Source: Pseudomonadota bacterium
GTDB taxonomy: Bacteria > Pseudomonadota > Gammaproteobacteria > Halothiobacillales > Halothiobacillaceae
Direction of reading: 5' to 3'
Length of the DNA: 64,000 nt
Assembly: GCA_021801265.1 (NCBI GenBank)
Contig: JAJYYE010000001.1
Location: 186,001-250,000 of the forward strand
Shown: piece by piece, positions 9,039-17,415 of the stretch
How the letters are laid out: each line of letters starts with the position of its first letter
How positions within the stretch are numbered: the stretch's first letter is position 1
Notes under the pieces: generated by a model
Databases searched by the model: none
Told to the model about the DNA's origin: nothing
The model's input: only the letters and a program-made list of their open reading frames with translations
Position numbers and translations under genes: made by a program

Positions 9039-9800
9039 ATGATGTTTTCCCGTTCTTTGACCCTTGGCGCGCTGGCCGTTTCGACCTTGGTGATTTCGAT
9101 GCAATCGGCTCTGGCCGATCAAACCGCCGACGAGCAATTAATTCGCAAAAACTTAAGCCAATATATGGCCAGCTTGCCGATTGATACCGTGTCGCCAACG
9201 CCCATCAAAGGCATTTACCAAATTATTTCCAAAGGCCAAATCGCGTATGTCACCGCCGATGGAACCTATCTGTTTGCGGGCAATTTGCTGGATTTAAAAA
9301 ATCAGGTCAATTTGACGGGGCAAGTCAAAGATCAGCAGCGTCTGGTTTTGCTCAAATCCGTACCCGCCAGCCATAAGGTTATTTATGCGCCAGACGGAGC
9401 GAAAAAAGGCACCGTTACCATCTTGACCGACCCCACCTGCCCGTTTTGTGAAAAGCTGCACCGTGAAATCCCCGCGCTGCAAAAAGCCGGCATCGAAGTG
9501 CAAACTATTCTGACCCCACGGGCGGGGGCGGGTTCACCGGGCTATGTTGAATCGTCACAAATTATGTGTGGCAAGCAGCAACCGGCGGACATTGATACAG
9601 CCATGGCAGGCAGAACATTATCCGGCGACGCGTGCCAAGATAAAATGATTAATGAAAACATGCAATTGGCCGAGCAACTCGGCATGAGCGGCACGCCCTA
9701 CATTATTCTACCCGATGGCAGCGCTGTACCCGGTTATCGACCAGCAGACATGCTGATTCCCGTTATTACCGGCAAGGTCAGTTCATCCCAATTGCAGTAA
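9039..9800 (+). CDS. dsbC: Periplasmic thiol:disulfide isomerase DsbC
   Basis: 253 residues. A signal peptide (hydrophobic core about residues 8-20, cleavage near ALA-DQ) sends it to the periplasm. An N-terminal dimerisation domain is followed by a thioredoxin fold with active site CPFC (C134, C137) and the cis-proline loop GTPYIILPDG. The family corrects wrongly formed disulfides and is kept reduced by DsbD. A second cysteine pair (in IMCGK and DACQD) matches the structural disulfide of DsbC. The xerD-dsbC order is conserved in gammaproteobacteria. Confidence 0.95.
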   Translation: MMFSRSLTLGALAVSTLVISMQSALADQTADEQLIRKNLSQYMASLPIDTVSPTPIKGIYQIISKGQIAYVTADGTYLFAGNLLDLKNQVNLTGQVKDQQRLVLLKSVPASHKVIYAPDGAKKGTVTILTDPTCPFCEKLHREIPALQKAGIEVQTILTPRAGAGSPGYVESSQIMCGKQQPADIDTAMAGRTLSGDACQDKMINENMQLAEQLGMSGTPYIILPDGSAVPGYRPADMLIPVITGKVSSSQLQ

Positions 9801-9838
9801 TTTGCATCCCTATCGCGGCTGGGGTTCCCTATGCCGCG

Positions 9839-11158
9839 TTATTGACTGGAGATACGCTCGAGTGAGTTGCCTTTGGTTTCCTTGATGGAAATCAAACCCG
9901 CTAACGTCAGCAGCGCTGCCGCAGAAAGGTAGTAACCCACATACGCCAACCCAAAATGATTCGCGAGCCAAGTCGCGAGATAGGGTGCCAGTGATGCCCC
10001 AAAAATACCTGAGAGGTTGAACGCCATTGATGTGCCGGTATAGCGCACGGCGGTGGGAAACAATTCGGACAGGGTCGTGCCCAGCGGCCCGTAGGTCATC
10101 CCCATCAGCCCGAGACCCAGTGCCAAAAATACTAAAACGCCTGCCAGACTGCCCGAACCGAATAAAGGGGCGATGGCGAAGCCGAACCCAAAAATAGCAA
10201 CCGTGACTACCATCAAAGTGAGCCGCCGTCCGTAACGGTCGGCCAACAGGCTGGAAATCGGGATCGTCATCGCGAAAAATACGACGCCAAATAACTGCGC
10301 CAGCAGAAACGTTTCGCGGCTATAACCGAGGCCGTTTTTCGCAGTGCCATAAGTCAGCGCAAATACCGTCATCAGATAAAACGTGACAAAAGTAGCCAGC
10401 GCAATCAGCGTGCCGAGAAACAACGGTTTTGCGTGCCGATGGAGCACCTCGACAATCGGCATGTTAACCCGTTGATTATGTGCGATCGCTTCCTGAAACA
10501 CCGGGGTTTCGTTCAGTTGCAACCGCACATAAAGCCCCACGATAACCAGCAAGGCACTGGCGAGGAACGGGATGCGCCAGCCGAAGTTGAAAAATTGCGC
10601 CTCGTTTAAGAATGTGGTGAGGAGCAAAAACGAAGTGGTGGCGAGAATAAAGCCCAAGGGTGCGCCCAATTGCGGAAACATGCCATACCACGCACGTTTG
10701 CCCGGCGGTGCGTTTTCGGTCGCCAGCAAAATCGCCCCACCCCATTCGCCGCCCAAACCCAAACCTTGGCCAAACCGAAAAATCGCCAATAAAATCGGGG
10801 CTGAGATACCAATCGAAACATAGGTTGGCAACAGGCCGATGGCCACAGTGGATAGACCCATCGTGAGCAACGCTGCCACCAAGGTTGCCTTTCGGCCAAT
10901 CCGGTCCCCAAAATGGCCGAATAACGCCGCACCCAACGGGCGCGCAAAGAAGGCCAAGGCAAAGGTAGCCAACGATTGCAAGGTCGCGGTCGCGGCATCG
11001 GATTCAGGGAAAAACAAGCGAGGGAACACCAGCGCGGCGGCTGTGGCGTAAATGTAAAAATCGAAGAATTCAATCGTGGTGCCAATCAAACTCGCAAACA
11101 AAATTCGCCCGGCAGAATTTGGCGAGCGATTGACCGTTGTGTCAGGGCTATGGGCCAT
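9839..11158 (-). CDS. MFS transporter, metabolite:H+ symporter type
   Basis: 439 residues with about 12 hydrophobic segments. The motifs GHFGDRIGRKATL and ADRYGRRLTLM are the two copies of the MFS loop 2-3 / 8-9 signature. GLGLGGEWGGA and the N-terminal IEFFDFYIYATA are typical of the metabolite:proton symporter subfamily (ProP, ShiA and KgtP relatives). The substrate cannot be predicted; dicarboxylates, compatible solutes and aromatic acids are all known in the group. It is convergent with dsbC and separated from bamD by a terminator, so it is probably a single-gene unit. Confidence 0.9.
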   Translation of the reverse strand: MAHSPDTTVNRSPNSAGRILFASLIGTTIEFFDFYIYATAAALVFPRLFFPESDAATATLQSLATFALAFFARPLGAALFGHFGDRIGRKATLVAALLTMGLSTVAIGLLPTYVSIGISAPILLAIFRFGQGLGLGGEWGGAILLATENAPPGKRAWYGMFPQLGAPLGFILATTSFLLLTTFLNEAQFFNFGWRIPFLASALLVIVGLYVRLQLNETPVFQEAIAHNQRVNMPIVEVLHRHAKPLFLGTLIALATFVTFYLMTVFALTYGTAKNGLGYSRETFLLAQLFGVVFFAMTIPISSLLADRYGRRLTLMVVTVAIFGFGFAIAPLFGSGSLAGVLVFLALGLGLMGMTYGPLGTTLSELFPTAVRYTGTSMAFNLSGIFGASLAPYLATWLANHFGLAYVGYYLSAAALLTLAGLISIKETKGNSLERISSQ

Positions 11159-11210
11159 AACAGGGAATCCTTAAAGGCTTGATTCTTTGGCGAGGAGCCA
11201 ATGGTGCACC

Positions 11211-11262
11211 AAAATAAACCCGACAACCTCCGCTGCAACGGAGGATGGCACGGGTTTTATTT
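11211..11262 (-). terminator. Terminator after bamD
   Basis: Nested inverted repeats: outer AAATAAACCCG with CGGGTTTTATTT, inner perfect CCTCCG/CGGAGG around CTGCAA. On the minus strand the structure ends in a T-rich stretch. It begins at the bamD stop codon and should separate bamD from the MFS gene. Confidence 0.7.
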
Positions 11263-12079
11263 ACGCTTTTGGCGCAGGGATATTGTTGGCGGCGCGGGTC
11301 GCTTTGAGCACTTGCTCGGCATCGGCGGCTTCTGTTTCCAGGCCTAATTTTTTGTAGGCGGCGATGAGAATTTCCAGCGCGGGAATCGTTGCGGTAGAGC
11401 CGTTATATTTGCTCAATGCCGTTTGCGCACGGTTCGCAGCGGCTAACCACGCACCACGCTGCATGTAATAATCCGCCACATAAATTTCGTGCTGCGCCAG
11501 ATAATCGCGAATTTTAACCAGTCGCACGCTGGCATCATTAATGTATTTGCTGTTAGGAAAGCGGCTCACGAGTTCTGCGAAGGCGGCGTAGGCGTTTTGT
11601 AGAATACTTTGATCGCGGTAGGCCAAATTGGGTTTTGCGATTTTATTAATGAGTGAATCGCCGCGATCCATATTGGCCAGGCCTTTCAGGTACAGGGCGT
11701 AATCCACGCTTTGCCCTTGCGGATGCAGCTGGATGTAACGGTCAGCCGCAGCAATGGCCGAATCGGGTTCATCATATTTGTAATAGGCATACGCCACTTC
11801 AAGTTGCGCTTGCTCGGTGTAGGCGCCAAACGGATAACGGCCTTCGAGCGTTTCGAACTTTTTAATCGCCACGCCGTAATCGCTGCGGCGCATGGCGCTC
11901 GACGCTTCATCATATAATTGCGCAGCAGAAATAGTGGGGTCGGATAATTCCGCTTTATCTTTATCGCCTTTGGAAAACCACGAACAACCACTGGTTAACG
12001 CGATGGCGGTGGCGAGAACCAGGCTGCCATAAAATTTTTTGGCGCGGAAAACTTGATACCAGTGGGTACGGGCAGACAT
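11261..12079 (-). CDS. bamD: Outer membrane assembly lipoprotein BamD
   Basis: 272 residues from the ATG at 12079. A lipoprotein signal ends in the lipobox LTSGC with the lipidated cysteine at 32, so the protein is anchored at the periplasmic face of the outer membrane. It then has TPR-like helices (LYDEASSAMRRSDYGVAIKK; YAYYKYDEPDSAIAAADRYI) as in BamD/ComL, the essential subunit that works with BamA in beta-barrel assembly. The frame extends 11 codons further upstream; I chose the ATG that gives a clean signal peptide. It is divergent from rluD, an arrangement also found in E. coli. Confidence 0.95.
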   Translation of the reverse strand: MSARTHWYQVFRAKKFYGSLVLATAIALTSGCSWFSKGDKDKAELSDPTISAAQLYDEASSAMRRSDYGVAIKKFETLEGRYPFGAYTEQAQLEVAYAYYKYDEPDSAIAAADRYIQLHPQGQSVDYALYLKGLANMDRGDSLINKIAKPNLAYRDQSILQNAYAAFAELVSRFPNSKYINDASVRLVKIRDYLAQHEIYVADYYMQRGAWLAAANRAQTALSKYNGSTATIPALEILIAAYKKLGLETEAADAEQVLKATRAANNIPAPKA

Positions 12080-12239
12080 ACTGAGGGGAATCCTGAAATA
12101 TAAAATAGGCATTGAGGGTAGAATCTAAGCGGCTTATGTTCGCAGATTCAAATCGATAAACCAAGCAATCCCCTCGTTATTTGCACTTTAATTTTCGACA
12201 TCGGTCGGATCGTCTTCATGCGCTCTTTTGGAACCACTC

Positions 12240-13262
12240 ATGCATCTTGAACAAACCCTGATTATCCCGGTGGACTGTGCCGGACAACGCCTTGATTCAG
12301 CGCTGGCAAAATGCTGGCCCGATTTTTCGCGCAGCCGCATTCAAGATTGGATTAGATCCGGCGAAATTTTACTGGATGGCACCATTGCACGGCCCCGCGC
12401 CACGGTACTGGGCGGCGAGCAGGTTGAATTACTGGCCGAAATTGAAGAAGCCGTGACCGCCGAGCCACAAGACATCCCGCTGAATATTATTTTTGAGGAT
12501 GATGCCATCATTGTGCTGAATAAATCGGCCAACATGGTTGTACATCCCGCTGCGGGCAACCCGGACGGCACCCTGGTGAACGCCTTATTGTTTCATGACC
12601 CGAGTTTAGTGACAGTACCCCGTGCAGGGGTCGTGCATCGTCTGGATAAACAAACCTCGGGCGTGATGGTGGTGGCGAAAACGCTGGCGGCACACAAAAC
12701 GCTGGTGGCAAATTTGGCCGCCCGAAAACTTCGGCGCGAATATGACACGATTGTGATGGGGCATGTGGTGGCGGGCGGTACGGTGGATGCGCCCATTGGC
12801 CGCCATCCCCGTGATCGGCAGCGCCAAGCAGTGACGGCCACGGGCAAGCATGCGGTTACCCATTATCGGGTGCTGCAGCATTATGGCGAACAAACTTGGC
12901 TGCGCGTGCAGCTCGAAACCGGCCGCACCCACCAAATTCGCGTCCATATGGCGCATATTCGGTATCCAGTGATCGGTGATCCGGTCTATGGGGGCCGGCC
13001 TCGCATCCCCAACCGGGCTTCGACAGCCTTGATTGATGTACTGCGGCATTTTGAACGCCAGGCGCTGCATGCCCGTTATTTGACACTCGCGCATCCCGTC
13101 ACGGGCGAAGTCATGCGCTTTGAGGCACCCCTACCCGACGATATGCGCGATTTAATGGCGTTATTGACCGAATACCGTGATGGCATTTATCACCGCGCGG
13201 CCGATGATGACGCAGACGACGGCAATGAAGCAGAAATTATTTATGTGCGCGATGACGAATAA
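12240..13262 (+). CDS. rluD: 23S rRNA pseudouridine synthase RluD
   Basis: 340 residues: an N-terminal S4 RNA-binding domain (SRSRIQDWIRSGEILLDG) and a pseudouridine synthase domain with the catalytic aspartate in VVHRLDKQTSG. RluD modifies helix 69 of 23S rRNA (positions 1911, 1915, 1917 in E. coli). The ATG at 12240 has GGAA eight bases before it; an upstream TTG at 12228 is less likely. The acidic C-terminal tail (DDDADDGNEAE) is an extension. Assignment to RluD over other family members rests on the bamD/rluD/pgeF context. Confidence 0.93.
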   Translation: MHLEQTLIIPVDCAGQRLDSALAKCWPDFSRSRIQDWIRSGEILLDGTIARPRATVLGGEQVELLAEIEEAVTAEPQDIPLNIIFEDDAIIVLNKSANMVVHPAAGNPDGTLVNALLFHDPSLVTVPRAGVVHRLDKQTSGVMVVAKTLAAHKTLVANLAARKLRREYDTIVMGHVVAGGTVDAPIGRHPRDRQRQAVTATGKHAVTHYRVLQHYGEQTWLRVQLETGRTHQIRVHMAHIRYPVIGDPVYGGRPRIPNRASTALIDVLRHFERQALHARYLTLAHPVTGEVMRFEAPLPDDMRDLMALLTEYRDGIYHRAADDDADDGNEAEIIYVRDDE

Positions 13263-13998
13263 CCTCGAGAGCATCCCCGCGGATTGGCTAGCGCCGCCGG
13301 GCGTACATGCATGCTGTACCACGCGGATGGGCGGTGTGAGCGCCGCACCATTTGATCATTTGAACCTCGCCACCCATGTCGGCGACGAAGCGCAGGCGAT
13401 AGCGGAAAATCGGCAGCGACTGCGCGCGGCATTTTCATTGCCTGCCGAACCGTTCTGGTTAAATCAAGTCCATGGTGTGACGGTAGCTGAAGCCGGAACA
13501 TCCCCCCTGCCCGATGCCGATGCCGCCTATACCGATCAGCCCCACACCGTGCTTGCGATTTTGACGGCAGATTGCTTGTCAGTCGTCTTCGCGAGTGATG
13601 ATGGCCTCGAAATTGCTGCGGCACATGCCGGTTGGCGCGGGCTGGCCGCAGGGGTACTGGAAGCCACGGTGGCGCGATTCACCGCACTGCCAGCGCGTAT
13701 CCACGTGTGGATGGGGCCAGCGATTGGGCCCACGACGTTTGAGGTAGGCGAGGAAGTGCGTGCGGCGTTTGTCGACGCACATGCTGATGAAGCTCAGGGT
13801 TTTAACCCAACATCGGTGCCGGGCAAATACTGTGCGGATTTGTTTATCCTCGCGCGGTTACGGCTGCATCGAGCGGGGGTGTGTTATATCAATGGCGGGG
13901 GGTTGTGCACCTTCAGTGATGCGCAACGATTTTATTCGTACCGCAGAGATCACGGTCGCACGGGCCGCATGGCCACCTTGGTTTGGCGTTCGGCATAA
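13252..13998 (+). CDS. pgeF: Multicopper oxidase-like purine nucleoside phosphorylase / PgeF (YfiH)
   Basis: 248 residues from the ATG at 13252, which overlaps the end of rluD by 11 bases. It has the Cu-oxidase_4 signatures: NQVHG, LTADCL and AAAHAGWRGL hold the zinc-ligand histidines and cysteine, followed by GPAIGPTTFEVG. Members in other bacteria cleave purine nucleosides or, as E. coli YfiH/PgeF, edit peptidoglycan precursors that carry serine in place of alanine. The frame is open to 13177 within rluD but the upstream residues do not resemble the family. Confidence 0.93.
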   Translation: MTNNLESIPADWLAPPGVHACCTTRMGGVSAAPFDHLNLATHVGDEAQAIAENRQRLRAAFSLPAEPFWLNQVHGVTVAEAGTSPLPDADAAYTDQPHTVLAILTADCLSVVFASDDGLEIAAAHAGWRGLAAGVLEATVARFTALPARIHVWMGPAIGPTTFEVGEEVRAAFVDAHADEAQGFNPTSVPGKYCADLFILARLRLHRAGVCYINGGGLCTFSDAQRFYSYRRDHGRTGRMATLVWRSA

Positions 13999-14079
13999 GT
14001 TGGTTTTTCCGGCAAAATCCCGGCAAGGCGCCCTCGGAACCACAGTTCAAGGCATAAGCAAACCATGAAGGAGCACAAT

Positions 14080-14604
14080 ATGAAAAATAATTGGTTAATT
14101 TTAACCCTGGTGGGTGAAGACCGTCCCGGCATTGTGTCCAATGTCACGCGGGTGCTGTTTGCGGTGGGCGCAGAGCTGGGCGAGGCCGCCATGATGCGGT
14201 TAGGTAACCAGTTTGCCATCATGATGATGGTACGTGGCGCAGGTTCCCCTGAAGATGTGATCGGCTTGCTCGAATCGGTGCGGATGACATTCGACCTTAA
14301 ACTTCATGTCGATGAAACCGATGCAGCCTTGCATCAAGCCCGCGAGCCCGATGTACTGATCACCGTGCATGGCGCGGATCGCACGGGCATCGTGGCTGAA
14401 GTGACCGCAGCGCTGGTCGAATCGGGTTTTAATATTTTGGATTTACGCTCTGATGTGGGGGGCACGGCGGCGTCGCCAATTTACATCATGCAAATCGAGG
14501 GCGAAGCGCGCCAAGGTATTCATGCCATCGAAGTGGCAATTGCAGCCCTCGGTGCGCAGGGGCTTTCCGTGCGGATCACACCGCTGGATACGGTGCGGGG
14601 TTAA
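14080..14604 (+). CDS. ACT-domain regulator of the GcvR type
   Basis: 174 residues made of two ACT domains: the first begins with LVGEDRPGIVSNVTRVL, the second with VHGADRTGIVAEVTAAL. ACT domains bind amino acids. E. coli GcvR, built the same way, is a glycine-sensing antagonist of the activator GcvA. No gcv gene is in the window, so the target is not known. AAGGAG six bases before the ATG at 14080 sets the start; an ATG at 14065 is upstream of that site. It is followed after two bases by def, so the two are probably cotranscribed. Confidence 0.85.
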   Translation: MKNNWLILTLVGEDRPGIVSNVTRVLFAVGAELGEAAMMRLGNQFAIMMMVRGAGSPEDVIGLLESVRMTFDLKLHVDETDAALHQAREPDVLITVHGADRTGIVAEVTAALVESGFNILDLRSDVGGTAASPIYIMQIEGEARQGIHAIEVAIAALGAQGLSVRITPLDTVRG

Positions 14605-14606
14605 TT

Positions 14607-15107
14607 GTGACCAGTCTGGAAATTTTGACCTATCCCGACGAACGCTTAAAAACGGGCTGCGCGCCTGTCGATACGTTCGATCCGACACTGCAATCGTTTA
14701 TCGATCACCTCATTGAAACCTGTGCGAATGGGCCCGGCGCGGTCGGTATTGCCGCGCCGCAAGTGGGGATGTTGCAGCGCATTTGCATTGTTGATGCCAC
14801 CAAGGCGCGGAGGCCAGTGGATAACCACGGCCATTTGGTGTTAATCAACCCGGAAATTACCGCGTGGGATGGCTTTGCCGTGGGGCGTGAGGGATGCCTT
14901 TCCGTACCGGATTACACCGGCAAAGTGATTCGCGCAGAACGAATCGAAATCAAGGCGCAAGATCGCTTTGGCAAACCCTGCACCTTCACCATGACGGGCT
15001 TTGAGGCGCGCATCGCGCAACATGAAGTTGATCACCTGGATGGCATTTTATTTCTGGATCGGTTAGTCAGCCGCCACGCTGATCTGAAACGGCGAAACCC
15101 AACTTAG
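14607..15107 (+). CDS. def: Peptide deformylase
   Basis: 166 residues. It removes the N-formyl group from nascent proteins. All three catalytic motifs are intact: GIAAPQVG, EGCLSV with the metal-ligand cysteine, and QHEVDHLDG with two ligand histidines and the catalytic glutamate. It starts at GTG two bases after the preceding stop. It is not next to fmt, as def often is, and may be a second deformylase. Its stop codon overlaps the stop codon of the convergent DsrE-like gene. Confidence 0.95.
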   Translation: MTSLEILTYPDERLKTGCAPVDTFDPTLQSFIDHLIETCANGPGAVGIAAPQVGMLQRICIVDATKARRPVDNHGHLVLINPEITAWDGFAVGREGCLSVPDYTGKVIRAERIEIKAQDRFGKPCTFTMTGFEARIAQHEVDHLDGILFLDRLVSRHADLKRRNPT

Positions 15108-15649
15108 CGAATAGCCTGAATATCAACACGCTTGCTAAAAATACGCGGCGTAATCAGGGCATAACCCGCCTGTTGCAACCCGGCGAGATCGGCAAATGCG
15201 GAAGGCACGATTTTGACGAAGCTCTGGAAATCGGCGGGCGTGTAATCGTAATCGTGCATTGCCAGCGCACAGATATGAAACTGCACGCCCAAATCATGGT
15301 AATAGCGCATCCGATCCACCGCATCTTTATATTTGGCGTAGTTTTTCCTCGCGAGCGTCACAATCTCGGTACCGTGAATCACCACGACGATATTCATCAT
15401 TTCCGGCGCTTCATTGTACGGATCATCCATTAAAGGCTGAATCAGCGAACGAATCCAGTACAAGCCCGCATTAATCTTTTCCGGTTGATCGAAATAAAAG
15501 TCATACACCACTTTGGGGGATGCGTAGTGCGGATAAATCACTTCTGCGCCGGCTTTTTCGGGGGTCGCTTGGGTCAACACGGCCGCAGGGAGCACCACGG
15601 CAAGCAGAAAGATGCTGCGAATCAGGTTTGCTATGGAACGAGTGTTCAT
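15104..15649 (-). CDS. Secreted DsrE/DsrF-like family protein
   Basis: 181 residues from the ATG at 15649, which follows GGGGGG at about five bases. A signal peptide with a clear hydrophobic core (residues 9-24) is followed by a mature domain whose pattern (NIVVVIHGTEIVTLARKNY, then LGVQFHICALAMHDYDYTP) matches the periplasmic relatives of the DsrE/DsrF fold. Cytoplasmic DsrE proteins carry sulfur on a cysteine; here one cysteine sits in the expected FHICALA position. A role in sulfur metabolism is possible but not shown. It converges on def with a 4-base overlap. Confidence 0.75.
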   Translation of the reverse strand: MNTRSIANLIRSIFLLAVVLPAAVLTQATPEKAGAEVIYPHYASPKVVYDFYFDQPEKINAGLYWIRSLIQPLMDDPYNEAPEMMNIVVVIHGTEIVTLARKNYAKYKDAVDRMRYYHDLGVQFHICALAMHDYDYTPADFQSFVKIVPSAFADLAGLQQAGYALITPRIFSKRVDIQAIR

Positions 15650-15898
15650 GTGCCCCCCGGCAGGTTCAAAGTCCTTGGTTTTTGGTGGGTCGTCGCTACA
15701 CGGCGCTTTTGCCCAGTCTATGCCTTTAGCTACGTGTGCGATGATCAAATGTTTCTGGGCTGTGTAAATTTTTCAACTCAGTACAGGGGCAAACCGTCCG
15801 GCCTCTTCACTGTAAAAAAACAGACATCAAATCAACATCCTGCTGTCACCAAAATAAGGCATAACGGTCATCGGTAAATTCACCGGAGTGACCGACCC

Positions 15899-16756
15899 AT
15901 GCCGCAGCACAACCCCGCATTGACCTACCGCAGCGTGTTTATTTCCGACGTGCATCTTGGTACCAAGGATGCGCGCGCTGAATATTTGCTCGATTTTTTG
16001 GCGCACGTTCGCTGTGAATACCTATTTCTTAATGGCGATGTGTTTGATATTTGGAAAATGAAAACCAGCCGCTGGCATTGGCCGTTACTTAATACCCTAT
16101 TACTGCAACGCGTGATGGAGTTAGCCGCACAAAAAACGCAAGTGATTTACGTGCCAGGTAACCACGATGAATTTTTTCGGGATTATCTCGGCTCGGAACT
16201 CGGCGGGGTGCAGATTCACCGTGATTTTATCCATTCGCTGGCCGATGGACGTAAGGCCTTGATTTTACACGGCGATGAGTTTGATGGTGTGGTTCGTCAT
16301 AACCGCTTACTCAAATGGATGGGTAATGCAGGGTATGAAGCCCTAATGGGGTTGAATCGGGCAAGCACCCATATCCGGCGCGTGCTGGGGAAAGGGTATT
16401 GGTCGCTCTCACTGGCGATTAAAAATCAGGTTCCGAATGCGCGCGTTTATATCGAAAAATTTGAAGCAGCGGCCCTGCGTCACGCCCGCGAACAGGGCGT
16501 CGATGTGATTGTATGCGGGCACATCCACCACGCCAATTTACGTGAAGATGCGGGCGTAACCTACGCCAACTCAGGCGACTGGGTTGAGCATTGCACCGCG
16601 ATTGTCGAACAATGGGATGGTCAATTGGAACTTGTCCATTGGGCAAAAGAAAGCGCCCGGCGGCTGGATCTGAGCGCGCCCTTAAAATCACTACCCTCCC
16701 CCGCGCCGATTAACCCCAAAACGCAACCTGTTAACGCGAAAACCGCCCATTCCTAA
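15899..16756 (+). CDS. UDP-2,3-diacylglucosamine diphosphatase-like metallophosphoesterase
   Basis: 285 residues with the calcineurin-type metal motifs in order: SDVHLG (D17, H19), NGDVFDIW (D47), PGNHDE, LHGDEFD and CGHIHHAN. This set and spacing is typical of the YbbF/LpxH group that cleaves UDP-diacylglucosamine to lipid X in lipid A synthesis. The protein is longer than E. coli LpxH (240) and its DVHLGT start is more like the LpxH2 branch, whose lipid A role is less certain. A low-complexity Pro/Asn/Lys tail ends the protein. GGAG lies about ten bases before the ATG. Confidence 0.8.
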   Translation: MPQHNPALTYRSVFISDVHLGTKDARAEYLLDFLAHVRCEYLFLNGDVFDIWKMKTSRWHWPLLNTLLLQRVMELAAQKTQVIYVPGNHDEFFRDYLGSELGGVQIHRDFIHSLADGRKALILHGDEFDGVVRHNRLLKWMGNAGYEALMGLNRASTHIRRVLGKGYWSLSLAIKNQVPNARVYIEKFEAAALRHAREQGVDVIVCGHIHHANLREDAGVTYANSGDWVEHCTAIVEQWDGQLELVHWAKESARRLDLSAPLKSLPSPAPINPKTQPVNAKTAHS

Positions 16757-16823
16757 CAAACCATTACCCCAAAAACGCCTACCACTCGTTTGCATGAGGC
16801 AGGTGTTTGATTCAAGGAAAAAA

Positions 16824-17231
16824 TCAAGCGGTGGCGGGACGGTCGCGTAGCGCTTTCACCCAGCCTTCCAACGCCATGGTGACAATCGGCAGGGGAGGTT
16901 CCATAAAATTCACCACAAAATGGTCAGCAAACTCGGTGACGCCAATCGAACGGGGGCGAATCGCCATGACACGGGGATTTTTCGGCAACTTGATGCCAAA
17001 GCAGAAAATAATGTTCTGCGCCGCAATAATTTCCTCGGCCACGTCACCCATGGGCAGGCTTTTGGTGTGGGCATAATGATCAAATACACTAATGAATGCG
17101 ACGCTGGGATGTGCATCGACTTCTACTTTCAAGCGCGCGATCAGATCACTGGCACAGGTCGCCGTGGTTTCAGTTTTTTTAATTTCGAGTTCAAAGACAG
17201 GGTATTTGTCATCAAAGTGGGTCTGTTGCAT
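16824..17231 (-). CDS. Small conserved-looking protein of unknown function
   Basis: 135 residues, well-formed start (GAAGGAATTCAG then ATG). No signal peptide or membrane helix; it looks cytoplasmic. Notable segments are FDHYAHTKSLPMGD, IIFCFGIKLPKN and AIRPRSIGV, whose balanced composition and hydrophobic spacing look like a compact folded protein. I do not recognise a named family with confidence. It stands alone between two plus-strand genes and faces away from clpB. Confidence 0.7.
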   Translation of the reverse strand: MQQTHFDDKYPVFELEIKKTETTATCASDLIARLKVEVDAHPSVAFISVFDHYAHTKSLPMGDVAEEIIAAQNIIFCFGIKLPKNPRVMAIRPRSIGVTEFADHFVVNFMEPPLPIVTMALEGWVKALRDRPATA

Positions 17232-17348
17232 CTGAATTCCTTCAATGAGTTTTTTACTTATATGGCATCAATAATTGTAATAAAACAGCCGGCAAAATAC
17301 TAGAGCAAATTACTCCAGTTTTATACCGGATAAAAAATAGGGATTATT

Positions 17349-17376
17349 CTTGAATTTATCAAGACAGCCGTCATAT
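17349..17376 (+). promoter_or_regulatory. Heat-shock (sigma-32-like) promoter of clpB
   Basis: CTTGAA at 17349-17354 matches the sigma-32 -35 core; after 14 bases CGTCATAT at 17369-17376 matches CCCCATNT at the C-A-T-T positions. It lies 40 bases upstream of the clpB start. The -35 region also forms a small inverted repeat CTTGA/TCAAG. Confidence 0.6.
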
Positions 17377-17415
17377 TCTGGCGAAGACACGTAATTTTAT
17401 GAGGATGCACACATC

